Source: Prevotella sp. UBA4341 (GTDB lineage: Bacteria; Bacteroidota; Bacteroidia; Bacteroidales; Bacteroidaceae). From it: a stretch of DNA of 8,518 nucleotides. The stretch covers positions 1-8,518 of the forward strand of contig DGTH01000185.1 of the NCBI GenBank assembly GCA_002393705.1, written 5' to 3'. A program made the translations under genes and the position numbers. Every line of letters begins with the position of its first letter. Position 1 is the stretch's first letter. Shown here piece after piece: positions 1 through 5,296 of the stretch. Below the pieces are notes generated by a model. That model had not been told where the DNA came from and searched no databases. It saw nothing but the letters and a program-made list of their open reading frames with translations.

Positions 1-139
1 CTTCAAGGTCTTGCACTTCAAGAGGAAGTTCACCTCTCAGTGCACGCTTCTCGTCAATGGCCGAGAGCGCGGTCTGCATCTGGTAGAGGGTTTTCAGGCG
101 CTCCTCTACTGACAGGTCATTAGGATCTTTCTTTGCCAT
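1..139 (-). CDS. Zinc-ribbon (COG1579-like) protein, N-terminal part only
   Basis: The reverse strand starts with ATG at 139 and stays open to the window edge (46 codons). It begins MAKKDPNDLSVEERLKTLY and continues with an acidic, helix-prone stretch (QMQTALSAIDEKRALRGEL) typical of the N-terminal coiled coil of COG1579 proteins. In that family a long coiled coil precedes a C-terminal four-cysteine zinc ribbon; the ribbon would lie outside this window, so it is not seen. The gene lies 64 bases downstream of the Nif3-like gene on the same strand. From memory, these two families are often adjacent in Bacteroidetes, and this supports the call as well as probable co-transcription. The molecular role of the family is not well defined. 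The family assignment rests on the N-terminal wording and the neighbour. Confidence 0.7.
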   Translation of the reverse strand, partial: MAKKDPNDLSVEERLKTLYQMQTALSAIDEKRALRGELPLEVQDLE

Positions 140-142
140 AAT

Positions 143-198
143 CAGGGCCCCCCTCTTATCCCCCCAAGGGGGGAGGCCTTTACCGGGGGCATCGGGCC
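143..198. repeat. GC-rich palindromic spacer (REP-like)
   Basis: The 64-base gap between the Nif3-like gene and the zinc-ribbon gene is unusually rich in runs of C and G. It contains CCCCCC-AA-GGGGGG at 160-173, the palindrome AGGCCT at 174-179, a GGGCC near each end (about 145-149 and 194-198), and GGGGGC at 185-190 that could pair with the C run at 148-153. It could fold in several competing ways in RNA or as a cruciform. It has no T-tract, so it is not a classical terminator. Similar C-run/G-run intergenic words occur, as far as I recall, many times in Prevotella genomes, so a dispersed repeat is inferred rather than shown. Confidence 0.4.
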
Positions 199-203
199 TT
201 AGT

Positions 204-992
204 TTAATAATATTTTATTGGGTTCGTATTCGTCTCTGCTATCAACGTGCGCACGCCGGGACACTCCTTATTAATAATATCACGAAACAGCTCGCTGGTG
301 AACTGCTCGCTCTGATAGTGTCCGATGACGCATATCTGAAGCTTTTGTTCGTAGCCGAAGAAGACGTGGTAGTGCATTTCGCCCGTGATGAAGGCGTCGG
401 CCCCTTTGGCTACTGCCTCGGGCAGCATGAAGTCGCCAGCCCCGCCGCAAATGGCCACCTTCCTGACGGGCCGCTCCAACAGCTCATTACACATGGCACA
501 AGCAACGCCAAAACGCTCTTTCACCATCTGCACAAAGTCACAGGCAGCCAGAGGCTCAGGCAGCTCGGCCACGACCATGGGAATCTTCCCGGCTCCTTCC
601 TCCTTCCTCCTTACTTCTTCCTCCAGACAAGGCACAGCTCCCAGTTTTTCGGCTATCTTGAAGTTTACGCCGTCCCAGGCATTGTCCATGTTGGTATGCA
701 TCGACACTACGCAGATGTCGTTCTTGATGGCCTTGATGACCGTACGCTGTACGTAGTCGGCATCGCTTATCTGCTTCAGCCCACGAAACAGCAACGGGTG
801 GTGGCTCACGATGAGGTTACACCCCTTACGGATGGCTTCGTCAACAATCTGCTCGTTGACGTCTAAACACAATAATGCCCCTGAAACCTCCGTCTCTGTC
901 AGTCCCAGCTGCAGGCCAGCATTATCCCAGCTTTCCTGCAAGGGCAGAGGCGCGAATCGTTCAAGGGCGTTCAGCACTTCTTTTATTTTCAC
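204..992 (-). CDS. Nif3-like dinuclear metal centre protein (YbgI/YqfO family)
   Basis: 262 residues if started at the GTG at 992, giving MKIKEVLNALERFAPLPLQE, which matches the usual N-terminus of this family. The metal-site motifs are present: SHHPLL (His64, His65), HTNMDNAWDG (His99, Asp103) and GHYQSE (His225, Glu229). Family structures bind two metal ions between these residues and form a toroidal hexamer. The length fits the short, YbgI-like form without the inserted domain found in YqfO. The protein is presumably cytoplasmic; its substrate is unsettled, though it is often annotated as a GTP cyclohydrolase I type 2 homologue. The frame is open further upstream to 1091, but that would run through both divergent promoters and add a non-family basic segment, so I prefer GTG. 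It probably shares a transcript with the zinc-ribbon gene downstream. Confidence 0.9.
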   Translation of the reverse strand: MKIKEVLNALERFAPLPLQESWDNAGLQLGLTETEVSGALLCLDVNEQIVDEAIRKGCNLIVSHHPLLFRGLKQISDADYVQRTVIKAIKNDICVVSMHTNMDNAWDGVNFKIAEKLGAVPCLEEEVRRKEEGAGKIPMVVAELPEPLAACDFVQMVKERFGVACAMCNELLERPVRKVAICGGAGDFMLPEAVAKGADAFITGEMHYHVFFGYEQKLQICVIGHYQSEQFTSELFRDIINKECPGVRTLIAETNTNPIKYY

Positions 993-997
993 GGCTG

Positions 998-1029
998 CAA
1001 AGTTACGAAAAACTCGTCGAACGGCCAAA
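998..1029 (-). promoter_or_regulatory. Promoter of the Nif3-like gene
   Basis: On the reverse strand, TAACTTTG (1005 to 998) is preceded by TTTG (1029 to 1026) with exactly 20 bases between them. This is the Bacteroidetes primary-sigma promoter (TTTG at -33, TAnnTTTG at -7). Only five bases separate the -7 box from the GTG start at 992, so the message should have almost no leader. Confidence 0.75.
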
Positions 1030-1046
1030 AGATTTTTGACTTTTCT

Positions 1047-1078
1047 TTTGCAGATGTGGAAAGAATGTCGTAACTTTG
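1047..1078 (+). promoter_or_regulatory. Promoter of the lipoprotein gene
   Basis: TTTG at 1047-1050 and TAACTTTG at 1071-1078 are separated by 20 bases, which is the Bacteroidetes promoter layout. Transcription would begin near 1085, leaving a leader of about 40 bases. The -7 region (CGTAACTTTGCAGC) is the same word as in the divergent Nif3 promoter, and the two -33 boxes lie back to back 17 bases apart. Confidence 0.75.
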
Positions 1079-1123
1079 CAGCTATTATCACAACAGAAGG
1101 ACTAAGAAGTAAACTATGAACCT

Positions 1124-2608
1124 ATGAAAAAATTATTCATCATCATGACTGTCGCCCTGAGCCTCACGGCCTGTGGCAACAAGACGACAAACAGCAGAAG
1201 CGGGAACGACAGCGTTCAGACCGAAACCCTCAACGCTCAACGCTCAACGCTCAACACTCCGCAACCCATGTTCCTCTATTGTCTTTCAGCCAAAAGCATG
1301 CAGGTGGTCTATTGGACCGAGTACGAGAAACCCGACAAGAAATTCTTCGACGACAACGACATGATCGAATACTACGAACCGTCGCTTGAGGCGTGGACGC
1401 TGCAGGACATGGCCCGCAGCCACGCCGAGGAATATACCAAGGTGCTGACCGCCGACGGCAAGTGGGTGGATATTAAGTACGTAGGGGAACAACTGAAGGA
1501 CCCCGACGGCAAGAAGATTTTCTTCGGCGAGCTGCACAGCCGCCCCGCCATTCCGTCGGCAGGACTGAAGTACGCACTGGCCAACGCTGACGACCCCATG
1601 GCCAAGAAGGCAGAATGGCAGGGCATGAACCTCATCGTGACCGACAGCTACCTCGAGACCCACAAGCTGCTCAGCATGAAGCAGCTGCCCTACCGCGAGA
1701 AGCCCAAGGCCTTTCCGCAGGGCGTACTGCAGCAGTTAGAGAAACAGTACGGCATGAAGACGCAGCGCTCCGTGCAAGGCTACACGCTGGGCGACCGCTA
1801 CACCTACGGCATCGTACAGTTTAAGCCCAAGAATAATAAGGTCATAGCCCTTGAGGTGCTGACCGACGGCGACAAGACATACTCTCTGCCCAAGGAAGGC
1901 CAGTACGACCCCGAAGACAACAATTCCACATGGAATGTTGACGACGGCGGAGAGTACCCCGTCTGCTGCCTTCTGGGAGCCTTCGACGGCCCTGAGGGCG
2001 TGGAACTGTACTACCTGCACCCCGCCCCGGAGAGTTCTACCGTGGGCCGATTCATCCTGAAAGACGGAAAAATGGTTGAGCAGGAGTATTCCGGCTACCA
2101 TAACATGATAGACGAGCAGACACCCCTGTGGAAGAAAGACCTGACCCTGATGCGCGAACTCTACCTGCAGGACGACCGCGACCTGAACAAGCACTACACG
2201 CTGACCAAGTACATGCCCATAGACATTGACAACGACGGCTACGACGAGTTCTGGCTGCGGGCCGGCGACGACAAGCACGGAGCCCTCTTTACCTGCCGTA
2301 ACGGCAAGGTGGAACTCATCGGTGTGGAGACGGAGAAGCGCCACGTGACGTTCATGCAGAGCCGCAACGGCAAGGGCTACGTGCAGATAGCCGGGTCGGC
2401 CGGCGGACCTTCCATCTACACCCAGGTCGTGGCCATACAGAAGAGCAAGGTGGCGGAACGCTTCAACATGCTGGAGGTAGAGGGTGAAATAACCGAGGCC
2501 TCGCTCAACGGACGTACCATCAACAAGTCTGAGGCGGCCAACTATCTGGACAAGACGCCCGACAAGCGCAACCCCTACATTTATTTCATCGATATCAGGG
2601 AAGAATAG
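1124..2608 (+). CDS. Predicted outer-membrane or periplasmic lipoprotein, function unknown
   Basis: 494 residues. Residues 1-17 form a lipoprotein signal peptide with lipobox LTAC and the modified cysteine at Cys17. The residues after the cysteine (GNKTTNSRSG) are not the acidic surface-export signal known from Bacteroidetes, so a periplasm-facing anchor is somewhat more likely. Residues 18-47 are a low-complexity linker. The rest is a soluble domain I do not recognise. Near the C-terminus, DIDNDGYDE (367-375) has Asp at 367, 369, 371 and 374, like the calcium-binding loops of FG-GAP/VCBS-type repeats. The ATG at 1124 gives the signal peptide directly. The linker is coded by a heptanucleotide tandem repeat (1229-1256), so gain or loss of a unit would shift frame just after the anchor. 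A three-codon frame overlaps the start codon. The gene ends two bases before a duplicated promoter unit. Confidence 0.85.
   Translation: MKKLFIIMTVALSLTACGNKTTNSRSGNDSVQTETLNAQRSTLNTPQPMFLYCLSAKSMQVVYWTEYEKPDKKFFDDNDMIEYYEPSLEAWTLQDMARSHAEEYTKVLTADGKWVDIKYVGEQLKDPDGKKIFFGELHSRPAIPSAGLKYALANADDPMAKKAEWQGMNLIVTDSYLETHKLLSMKQLPYREKPKAFPQGVLQQLEKQYGMKTQRSVQGYTLGDRYTYGIVQFKPKNNKVIALEVLTDGDKTYSLPKEGQYDPEDNNSTWNVDDGGEYPVCCLLGAFDGPEGVELYYLHPAPESSTVGRFILKDGKMVEQEYSGYHNMIDEQTPLWKKDLTLMRELYLQDDRDLNKHYTLTKYMPIDIDNDGYDEFWLRAGDDKHGALFTCRNGKVELIGVETEKRHVTFMQSRNGKGYVQIAGSAGGPSIYTQVVAIQKSKVAERFNMLEVEGEITEASLNGRTINKSEAANYLDKTPDKRNPYIYFIDIREE
1229..1256 (+). repeat. Heptanucleotide tandem repeat inside the lipoprotein gene
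   Basis: Four head-to-tail copies of CTCAACG (the fourth reads CTCAACA) are followed by a partial CTC. They encode LNAQRSTLNT, residues 36-45, just after the lipid anchor. Seven is not a multiple of three. Losing one unit puts translation into the frame that stops at 1362-1364; gaining one stops at 1387-1389. Confidence 0.9.
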
Positions 2609-2610
2609 AA

Positions 2611-2696
2611 ACCTACTGGTCGAAGGTACTTCCGCTCGAAAATAAAAAGAAAAACAAGTTTTCCTTTTGTATTTTGCTCGCTTAATCGTACCTTTG
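2611..2696 (+). repeat. Promoter-bearing tandem repeat, copy 1
   Basis: An 86-base unit that begins two bases after the lipoprotein stop and repeats immediately at 2697-2782 with only two substitutions (C/T at 2632/2718 and T/C at 2643/2729). It ends exactly at a -7 promoter box. AAGGTAC at 2623-2629 is an inverted copy of GTACCTT at 2688-2694, so the unit is framed by inverted words overlapping the -7 box. Confidence 0.95.
2666..2696 (+). promoter_or_regulatory. Distal promoter of the slyD-aroC unit
   Basis: TTTG at 2666-2669, 19 bases, then TACCTTTG at 2689-2696: a Bacteroidetes promoter inside repeat copy 1. A transcript from here would run through copy 2 and have a leader of about 110 bases before the slyD-like gene. 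Confidence 0.7.
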
Positions 2697-2782
2697 ACCT
2701 ACTGGTCGAAGGTACTTTCGCTCGAAAACAAAAAGAAAAACAAGTTTTCCTTTTGTATTTTGCTCGCTTAATCGTACCTTTG
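2697..2782 (+). repeat. Promoter-bearing tandem repeat, copy 2
   Basis: Second copy of the 86-base unit, 84 of 86 bases identical to 2611-2696 with no gaps. In this copy the segment at 2715-2726 reads TTTCG-CT-CGAAA, a perfect inverted repeat; in copy 1 one base of it differs. The copies are close enough to imply recent duplication or ongoing homogenisation. Confidence 0.95.
2752..2782 (+). promoter_or_regulatory. Proximal promoter of the slyD-aroC unit
   Basis: TTTG at 2752-2755, 19 bases, then TACCTTTG at 2775-2782: the same promoter as in copy 1. The -7 box ends 28 bases before the ATG at 2811, leaving a short leader of about 20 bases that is A-rich, as is usual in this phylum. Confidence 0.8.
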
Positions 2783-2810
2783 CAGCCGAAATAAAAAAGA
2801 CAGAAAGAAT

Positions 2811-3419
2811 ATGGCAGAAATGAGTAACAGGTACATCTCCGTGCAGTACAAGCTGTACACGGTAGATGAGAAAGGAGAACACCTCGTAGAACAAACCACC
2901 CCCGACCGTCCGTTTGACTTCATCAGCGGCTTCGGCTTCACGCTCGAAGGCTTCGAGCGCAACATCAAGGACTTGGAGAAAGGCAAAACCTTTACCTTCC
3001 AGCTCTCCAAGGACGAGGCCTACGGCGACTACGAAGAAGCACGCGTGCTGAACTTGGAGCGCGACATCTTCACCATCAACGGACACTTCGACCACGAGCA
3101 CATCTTCAAGGGAGCCGTCGTACCCCTGCAGAACGAAGACGGCAACCACTTCTACGGCCGCGTGCTGGAGGTTGGCGAAGAGAAGGTCAAGATGGACCTG
3201 AACCACCCCCTGGCCGGCGAGACGTTGCTCTTCAGCGGACTTGTTACTGAGAACCGTGAAGCTACGAAAGAGGAGATTCAGCACCTCATCAACCACCTGA
3301 ACGGCGAGGGTTGCGGCTGTGGCTGCGACGACTGCGAAGGCGGCTGCGAGGGCGGCTGCAACCACGAGCATCACCATCACCACGGCGACGGCTGTGGCTG
3401 CGGACACTGCCATGCGTAA
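2811..3419 (+). CDS. slyD: SlyD-like FKBP-type peptidyl-prolyl isomerase with metal-binding tail
   Basis: 202 residues if started at ATG 2811; a second in-frame ATG at 2820 (MSNRY) is possible. Residues 8-77 and about 134-155 form the FKBP fold, with the insert-in-flap chaperone domain between them (about 78-133). [13 protein letters not shown] (131-143) is the family hallmark where the chain returns to the FKBP fold. The tail from residue 167 holds nine cysteines (168, 170, 172, 175, 179, 183, 195, 197, 200) and eight histidines (185, 187-191, 199, 201), like the nickel-binding tail of E. coli SlyD but with more cysteine. Expected role: cytoplasmic folding helper and metal carrier; nickel use here is inferred. 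It is served by two duplicated promoters and overlaps aroC by eight bases, so the two are probably translationally coupled. Confidence 0.92.
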   Translation: MAEMSNRYISVQYKLYTVDEKGEHLVEQTTPDRPFDFISGFGFTLEGFERNIKDLEKGKTFTFQLSKDEAYGDYEEARVLNLERDIFTINGHFDHEHIFKGAVVPLQNEDGNHFYGRVLEVGEEKVKMDLNHPLAGETLLFSGLVTENREATKEEIQHLINHLNGEGCGCGCDDCEGGCEGGCNHEHHHHHGDGCGCGHCHA

Positions 3420-4497
3420 CACCTTCGGCAACATCTTCACGCTGACCACGTTCGGCGAGAGCCACGGAGCCGCCATTGGCGGTGTCGTTGACGGCATGCC
3501 TGCCGGCATCACCATCGACATGGACTTCATTCAGCAGGAGCTGAACCGCAGGCGCCCGGGTCAGAGCAGCATCACCACCAGCCGCAAGGAGGCTGACCAG
3601 GTAGAGCTGCTCAGCGGCATTTTCGAGGGCCGCACCACGGGTACGCCCATAGGCTTCATTGTACGCAACGAAAACCAGCACTCGCACGACTACGAAAACC
3701 TGCGCAGCCTGTTCCGGCCGTCGCATGCCGACTATACCTATTTTTATAAATACGGATGGCGCGACCACCGAGGCGGAGGACGCTCCTCGGCCCGCATCAC
3801 CATCAGCCGCTGCGTGGCCGGAGCCCTGGCCAAGCTGGCCCTGCGCCAGTCGGGCATCAGCGTGCAGGCCTACACCTCACAGGTAGGCCCCATAGCCTTG
3901 GAGCACGACTACACACACTACGACCTCTCGCTCACGGAGCAAAACGCCGTACGCTGTCCCGACCAGGAAAAGGCCAAGGCCATGGAGCAGCTCATCAGCG
4001 AGGTGAAGGCCGAGGGCGACACCATTGGCGGCATCATCAGCTGCGTCGTAAAGGGCTGCCCGCCAGGGCTCGGCGAGCCGGAATTCAGCAAGCTCCATGC
4101 CGACTTAGGGTCTGCCATGCTCAGCATCAATGCTGTCAAGGGCTTTGAGTACGGGGCCGGCTTCAGCGGTGTAAGCCAGCGGGGCAGCGAGCAGAACGAC
4201 ATTTTTGGGGTTCACCCCTCAACACGCCCAACACCCACCACCAAGACCAACAACAGCGGAGGCATACAGGGAGGCATCTCCAACGGACAGGACATCTACT
4301 TCCGCGTAGCCTTCAAGCCTGTGGCCACCCTGCTACGTGAACAGCAAACCATTGACATCGACGGCAACGCCACGACCTTCAAGGCACAAGGCCGCCACGA
4401 CCCCTGCGTCCTGCCGCGTGCCGTTCCTGTGGTAGAAGCCATGGCCGCCATGGTCATTCTAGACCATCTGCTGCTCAGCAAAACCGTCAGGATATAG
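3412..4497 (+). CDS. aroC: Chorismate synthase
   Basis: 361 residues, normal length for the family. It converts 5-enolpyruvylshikimate 3-phosphate to chorismate, the last step of the shikimate pathway, using reduced FMN in the cytoplasm. The three family signatures are present: GESHG at 15-19, [10 protein letters not shown] at 121-130 and RHDPC at 328-332. The start [19 protein letters not shown] is the standard N-terminus. The frame is open upstream to 3319, but that part is the slyD tail read out of frame, so ATG 3412 is chosen. This start lies inside the last codons of the slyD-like gene (ATGCGTAA contains both start and stop). No other aro genes are in view. A hairpin with a T-tract at 4552-4617 follows as its probable terminator. 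Confidence 0.97.
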   Translation: MRNTFGNIFTLTTFGESHGAAIGGVVDGMPAGITIDMDFIQQELNRRRPGQSSITTSRKEADQVELLSGIFEGRTTGTPIGFIVRNENQHSHDYENLRSLFRPSHADYTYFYKYGWRDHRGGGRSSARITISRCVAGALAKLALRQSGISVQAYTSQVGPIALEHDYTHYDLSLTEQNAVRCPDQEKAKAMEQLISEVKAEGDTIGGIISCVVKGCPPGLGEPEFSKLHADLGSAMLSINAVKGFEYGAGFSGVSQRGSEQNDIFGVHPSTRPTPTTKTNNSGGIQGGISNGQDIYFRVAFKPVATLLREQQTIDIDGNATTFKAQGRHDPCVLPRAVPVVEAMAAMVILDHLLLSKTVRI

Positions 4498-4551
4498 TAT
4501 TTTGACGGGGTACGAGGTGCGAGCGCACACAAGTCTGACAAAAAAGGCAAA

Positions 4552-4617
4552 AAACCGACGCAAACCTTCTAAACAGTTCTTAGACAAAGGTTTATGGCGC
4601 GTCGGTTTGTTTTTTTT
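4552..4617 (+). terminator. Probable intrinsic terminator of aroC (left arm of the inverted repeat)
   Basis: AAACCGACGC (4552-4561) pairs with GCGTCGGTTT (4599-4608), and inside that AAACCTT (4562-4568) pairs with AAGGTTT (4587-4593). Eight T follow at 4610-4617. The stem begins 54 bases after the aroC stop. The second strand of the stem can instead pair with CAAACTGACGC at 4625-4635, a competing fold. Confidence 0.7.
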
Positions 4618-4663
4618 GAAGAGTCAAACTGACGCGCCTCTTCCAGTTTGCTTTCCCCCTAAA

Positions 4664-4716
4664 GAAGTACCGCTTCTCCTGCAGAGAAGTACCGCTTCTC
4701 CTGCAGAGAAGTACCG
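4664..4716. repeat. 22-base tandem repeat within the palindromic element
   Basis: Two full copies (4664-4685 and 4686-4707) of a 22-base unit beginning GAAGTACCGCTTCTCC, followed by a partial third copy at 4708-4716. The two full copies are identical. Each junction contains CTTCTC-CTGCA-GAGAAG, a six-pair inverted repeat, and each unit contains AGAAG-TACCG-CTTCT. The arrangement resembles iterons or a series of protein-binding sites, but no replication gene is near. Confidence 0.85.
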
Positions 4717-4749
4717 TTAAAGCGTGGGCTCCGCTGTCCATTCTATTAC

Positions 4750-4830
4750 CGGTTCTGCAAGATTGTAACCAACACACAAAATCTCGTAGAACCGAAATAC
4801 TGCGTTTATCCAGAAGAACGCAGTGTTCTG
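4750..4830. other. Cluster of hairpins between the inverted-repeat arms
   Basis: CGGTTCT (4750-4756) pairs with AGAACCG (4788-4794), and the helix continues with two mismatches to 4764/4780. Next, ACTGCGTT (4799-4806) pairs with AACGCAGT (4817-4824); AGAAC (4815-4819) can instead pair with GTTCT (4825-4829), so the last two helices exclude each other. The internal region looks structured, but no conserved RNA family was recognised. Confidence 0.5.
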
Positions 4831-4851
4831 ATCGCGTCAGTTTGACTCTTC

Positions 4852-4917
4852 AAAAAAAGCAAACCGACGCGGAATAACTCACTGACCTTAAGAAGAATAC
4901 AAAGTTTGCGTCAGTTT
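4852..4917 (-). terminator. Mirror terminator facing left (right arm of the inverted repeat)
   Basis: On the reverse strand AAACTGACGC (4917-4908) pairs with GCGTCGGTTT (4870-4861) with one G-U pair, followed after GC by seven T (4858-4852). It could stop leftward transcripts from the minus-strand operon that ends at 5297. It has no inner helix as good as that of the left arm, so confidence is lower. Confidence 0.5.
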
Positions 4918-4928
4918 TTCCTATTTTT

Positions 4929-5153
4929 CAACAATTTCTTATGGAGAAAGAATTGGACGGTGTCTGAATTCGAAAAGTCCGTTCAAAGTTACGGCAGACG
5001 GGAGTCAGACGCGGAATTGTAGCTTTGCACCATATCACTCCATGCATAGGCCCATCAACGCAGAAAGAAAGCGCTTTCGGGCTGGGAAGGCTACTTTTTC
5101 GGACAATAAAACGGCAGAATGAATGAAAAACGAAAAAAAATTCGCTGGAAGTC
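4929..5153. other. Non-coding stretch with little recognisable content
   Basis: About 225 bases between the palindromic element and the small-RNA promoter. The only clear structure is the 12-base perfect palindrome GAAAGCGCTTTC at 5067-5078. Two -7-like words are present (TAGCTTTG at 5020-5027 on plus; TAACTTTG at 4991-4984 on minus), neither with a matching -33 box. No convincing reading frame was found. Confidence 0.5.
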
Positions 5154-5184
5154 TTGCAGGATTCAAATATTGTTTGTAACTTTG
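5154..5184 (+). promoter_or_regulatory. Promoter of the putative small RNA
   Basis: TTG at 5154-5156 (full word CTTG) followed after 20 bases by TAACTTTG at 5177-5184, identical to the -7 box of the nif3/lipoprotein pair. It points away from aroC and toward the 3' end of the minus-strand operon, so it does not serve a protein gene. Confidence 0.65.
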
Positions 5185-5189
5185 CCCCT

Positions 5190-5290
5190 GCAATTCGGGG
5201 TTTGTGAAAATCCTAATATGCTTTAGTTAAGTCTAGTTTAGTTTTTGTGTTGGTTGAGGGCGGCTGTTTAGCCGCTCTCAAATTTTTTTA
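5190..5290 (+). ncRNA. Putative small non-coding RNA, about 100 bases
   Basis: The segment lies between a complete promoter (5154-5184) and a strong intrinsic terminator (5254-5289), on the plus strand, convergent with the membrane-protein gene whose stop is at 5297-5299. It has no reading frame longer than a few codons (the ATG at 5218 stops after two codons). The body is U-rich, with CTTTAGTTAAG and CTAGTTTAG words. The first part may include the CCCC/GGGG hairpin 5185-5200, depending on the exact start. I do not recognise tRNA, tmRNA, SRP RNA or 6S RNA in it. Its target is unknown; only its 3' end comes close to the converging transcript. Confidence 0.5.
5254..5289 (+). terminator. Intrinsic terminator of the putative small RNA
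   Basis: TTGAGGGCGGCT (5254-5265), loop GTTT, then AGCCGCTCTCAA (5270-5281): a 12-pair stem with one G-U pair, followed by seven T at 5283-5289. On the reverse strand the same hairpin is not followed by a T-run, so it acts mainly on rightward transcripts. Confidence 0.85.
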
Positions 5291-5296
5291 CAAAAA

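Larger units (their letters stand above)
4541..4928. repeat. Nested inverted-repeat element (MITE- or REP-cluster-like)
   Basis: The left part (4552-4636) and right part (4833-4917) are inverted copies of each other that align without any gap about a centre at 4734.5. The inner 39 bases (4598-4636 against 4833-4871) differ at one base; the outer 10-base words (4552-4561 against 4908-4917) differ at one base; the 32-36 bases between are much more diverged. The word GCGTCRGTTT appears six times in alternating orientation: 4552-4561, 4599-4608, 4626-4635, 4834-4843, 4861-4870 and 4908-4917. Weak A-rich similarity extends to about 4541 and 4928. No target-site duplication and no reading frame of note were seen. 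It could be a non-autonomous mobile element, a REP-type cluster or paired terminators. Confidence 0.8.

Noticed and set aside
993..1091. N-terminal extension of the Nif3-like frame up to 1091
   Set aside because: The added 33 residues do not fit the family and the DNA holds both divergent promoters.
3373..3390. Run of five histidine codons resembling an engineered His tag
   Set aside because: It is embedded in a natural Cys/His-rich SlyD tail with native flanking sequence and an overlapping aroC start; no vector sequence is present.
2682..3530. Long reverse-strand open frame opposite the slyD-like gene and its promoters
   Set aside because: It lies opposite a clear FKBP gene, runs through both duplicated promoters and has a low-complexity Ala/Val composition typical of antisense shadows.
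4501..4551. Small hairpin GTGC-GAGC-GCAC just after aroC as terminator
   Set aside because: Only four pairs and no T-tract; the hairpin at 4552-4617 is a far better terminator.
4502..4720. Open frame of 72 codons across the left arm of the palindromic element
   Set aside because: It passes through a terminator-like hairpin and the tandem repeats, and has no promoter or family resemblance.
4941..4967. Eight-codon plus-strand frame starting MEKELDGV
   Set aside because: No promoter with both boxes, no purine-rich leader and no support beyond an ATG; frames this short are expected by chance.
4984..5027. Two -7-like words (minus TAACTTTG at 4991-4984; plus TAGCTTTG at 5020-5027)
   Set aside because: Neither has a TTTG-like box 19-21 bases upstream and neither leads to a recognisable gene.
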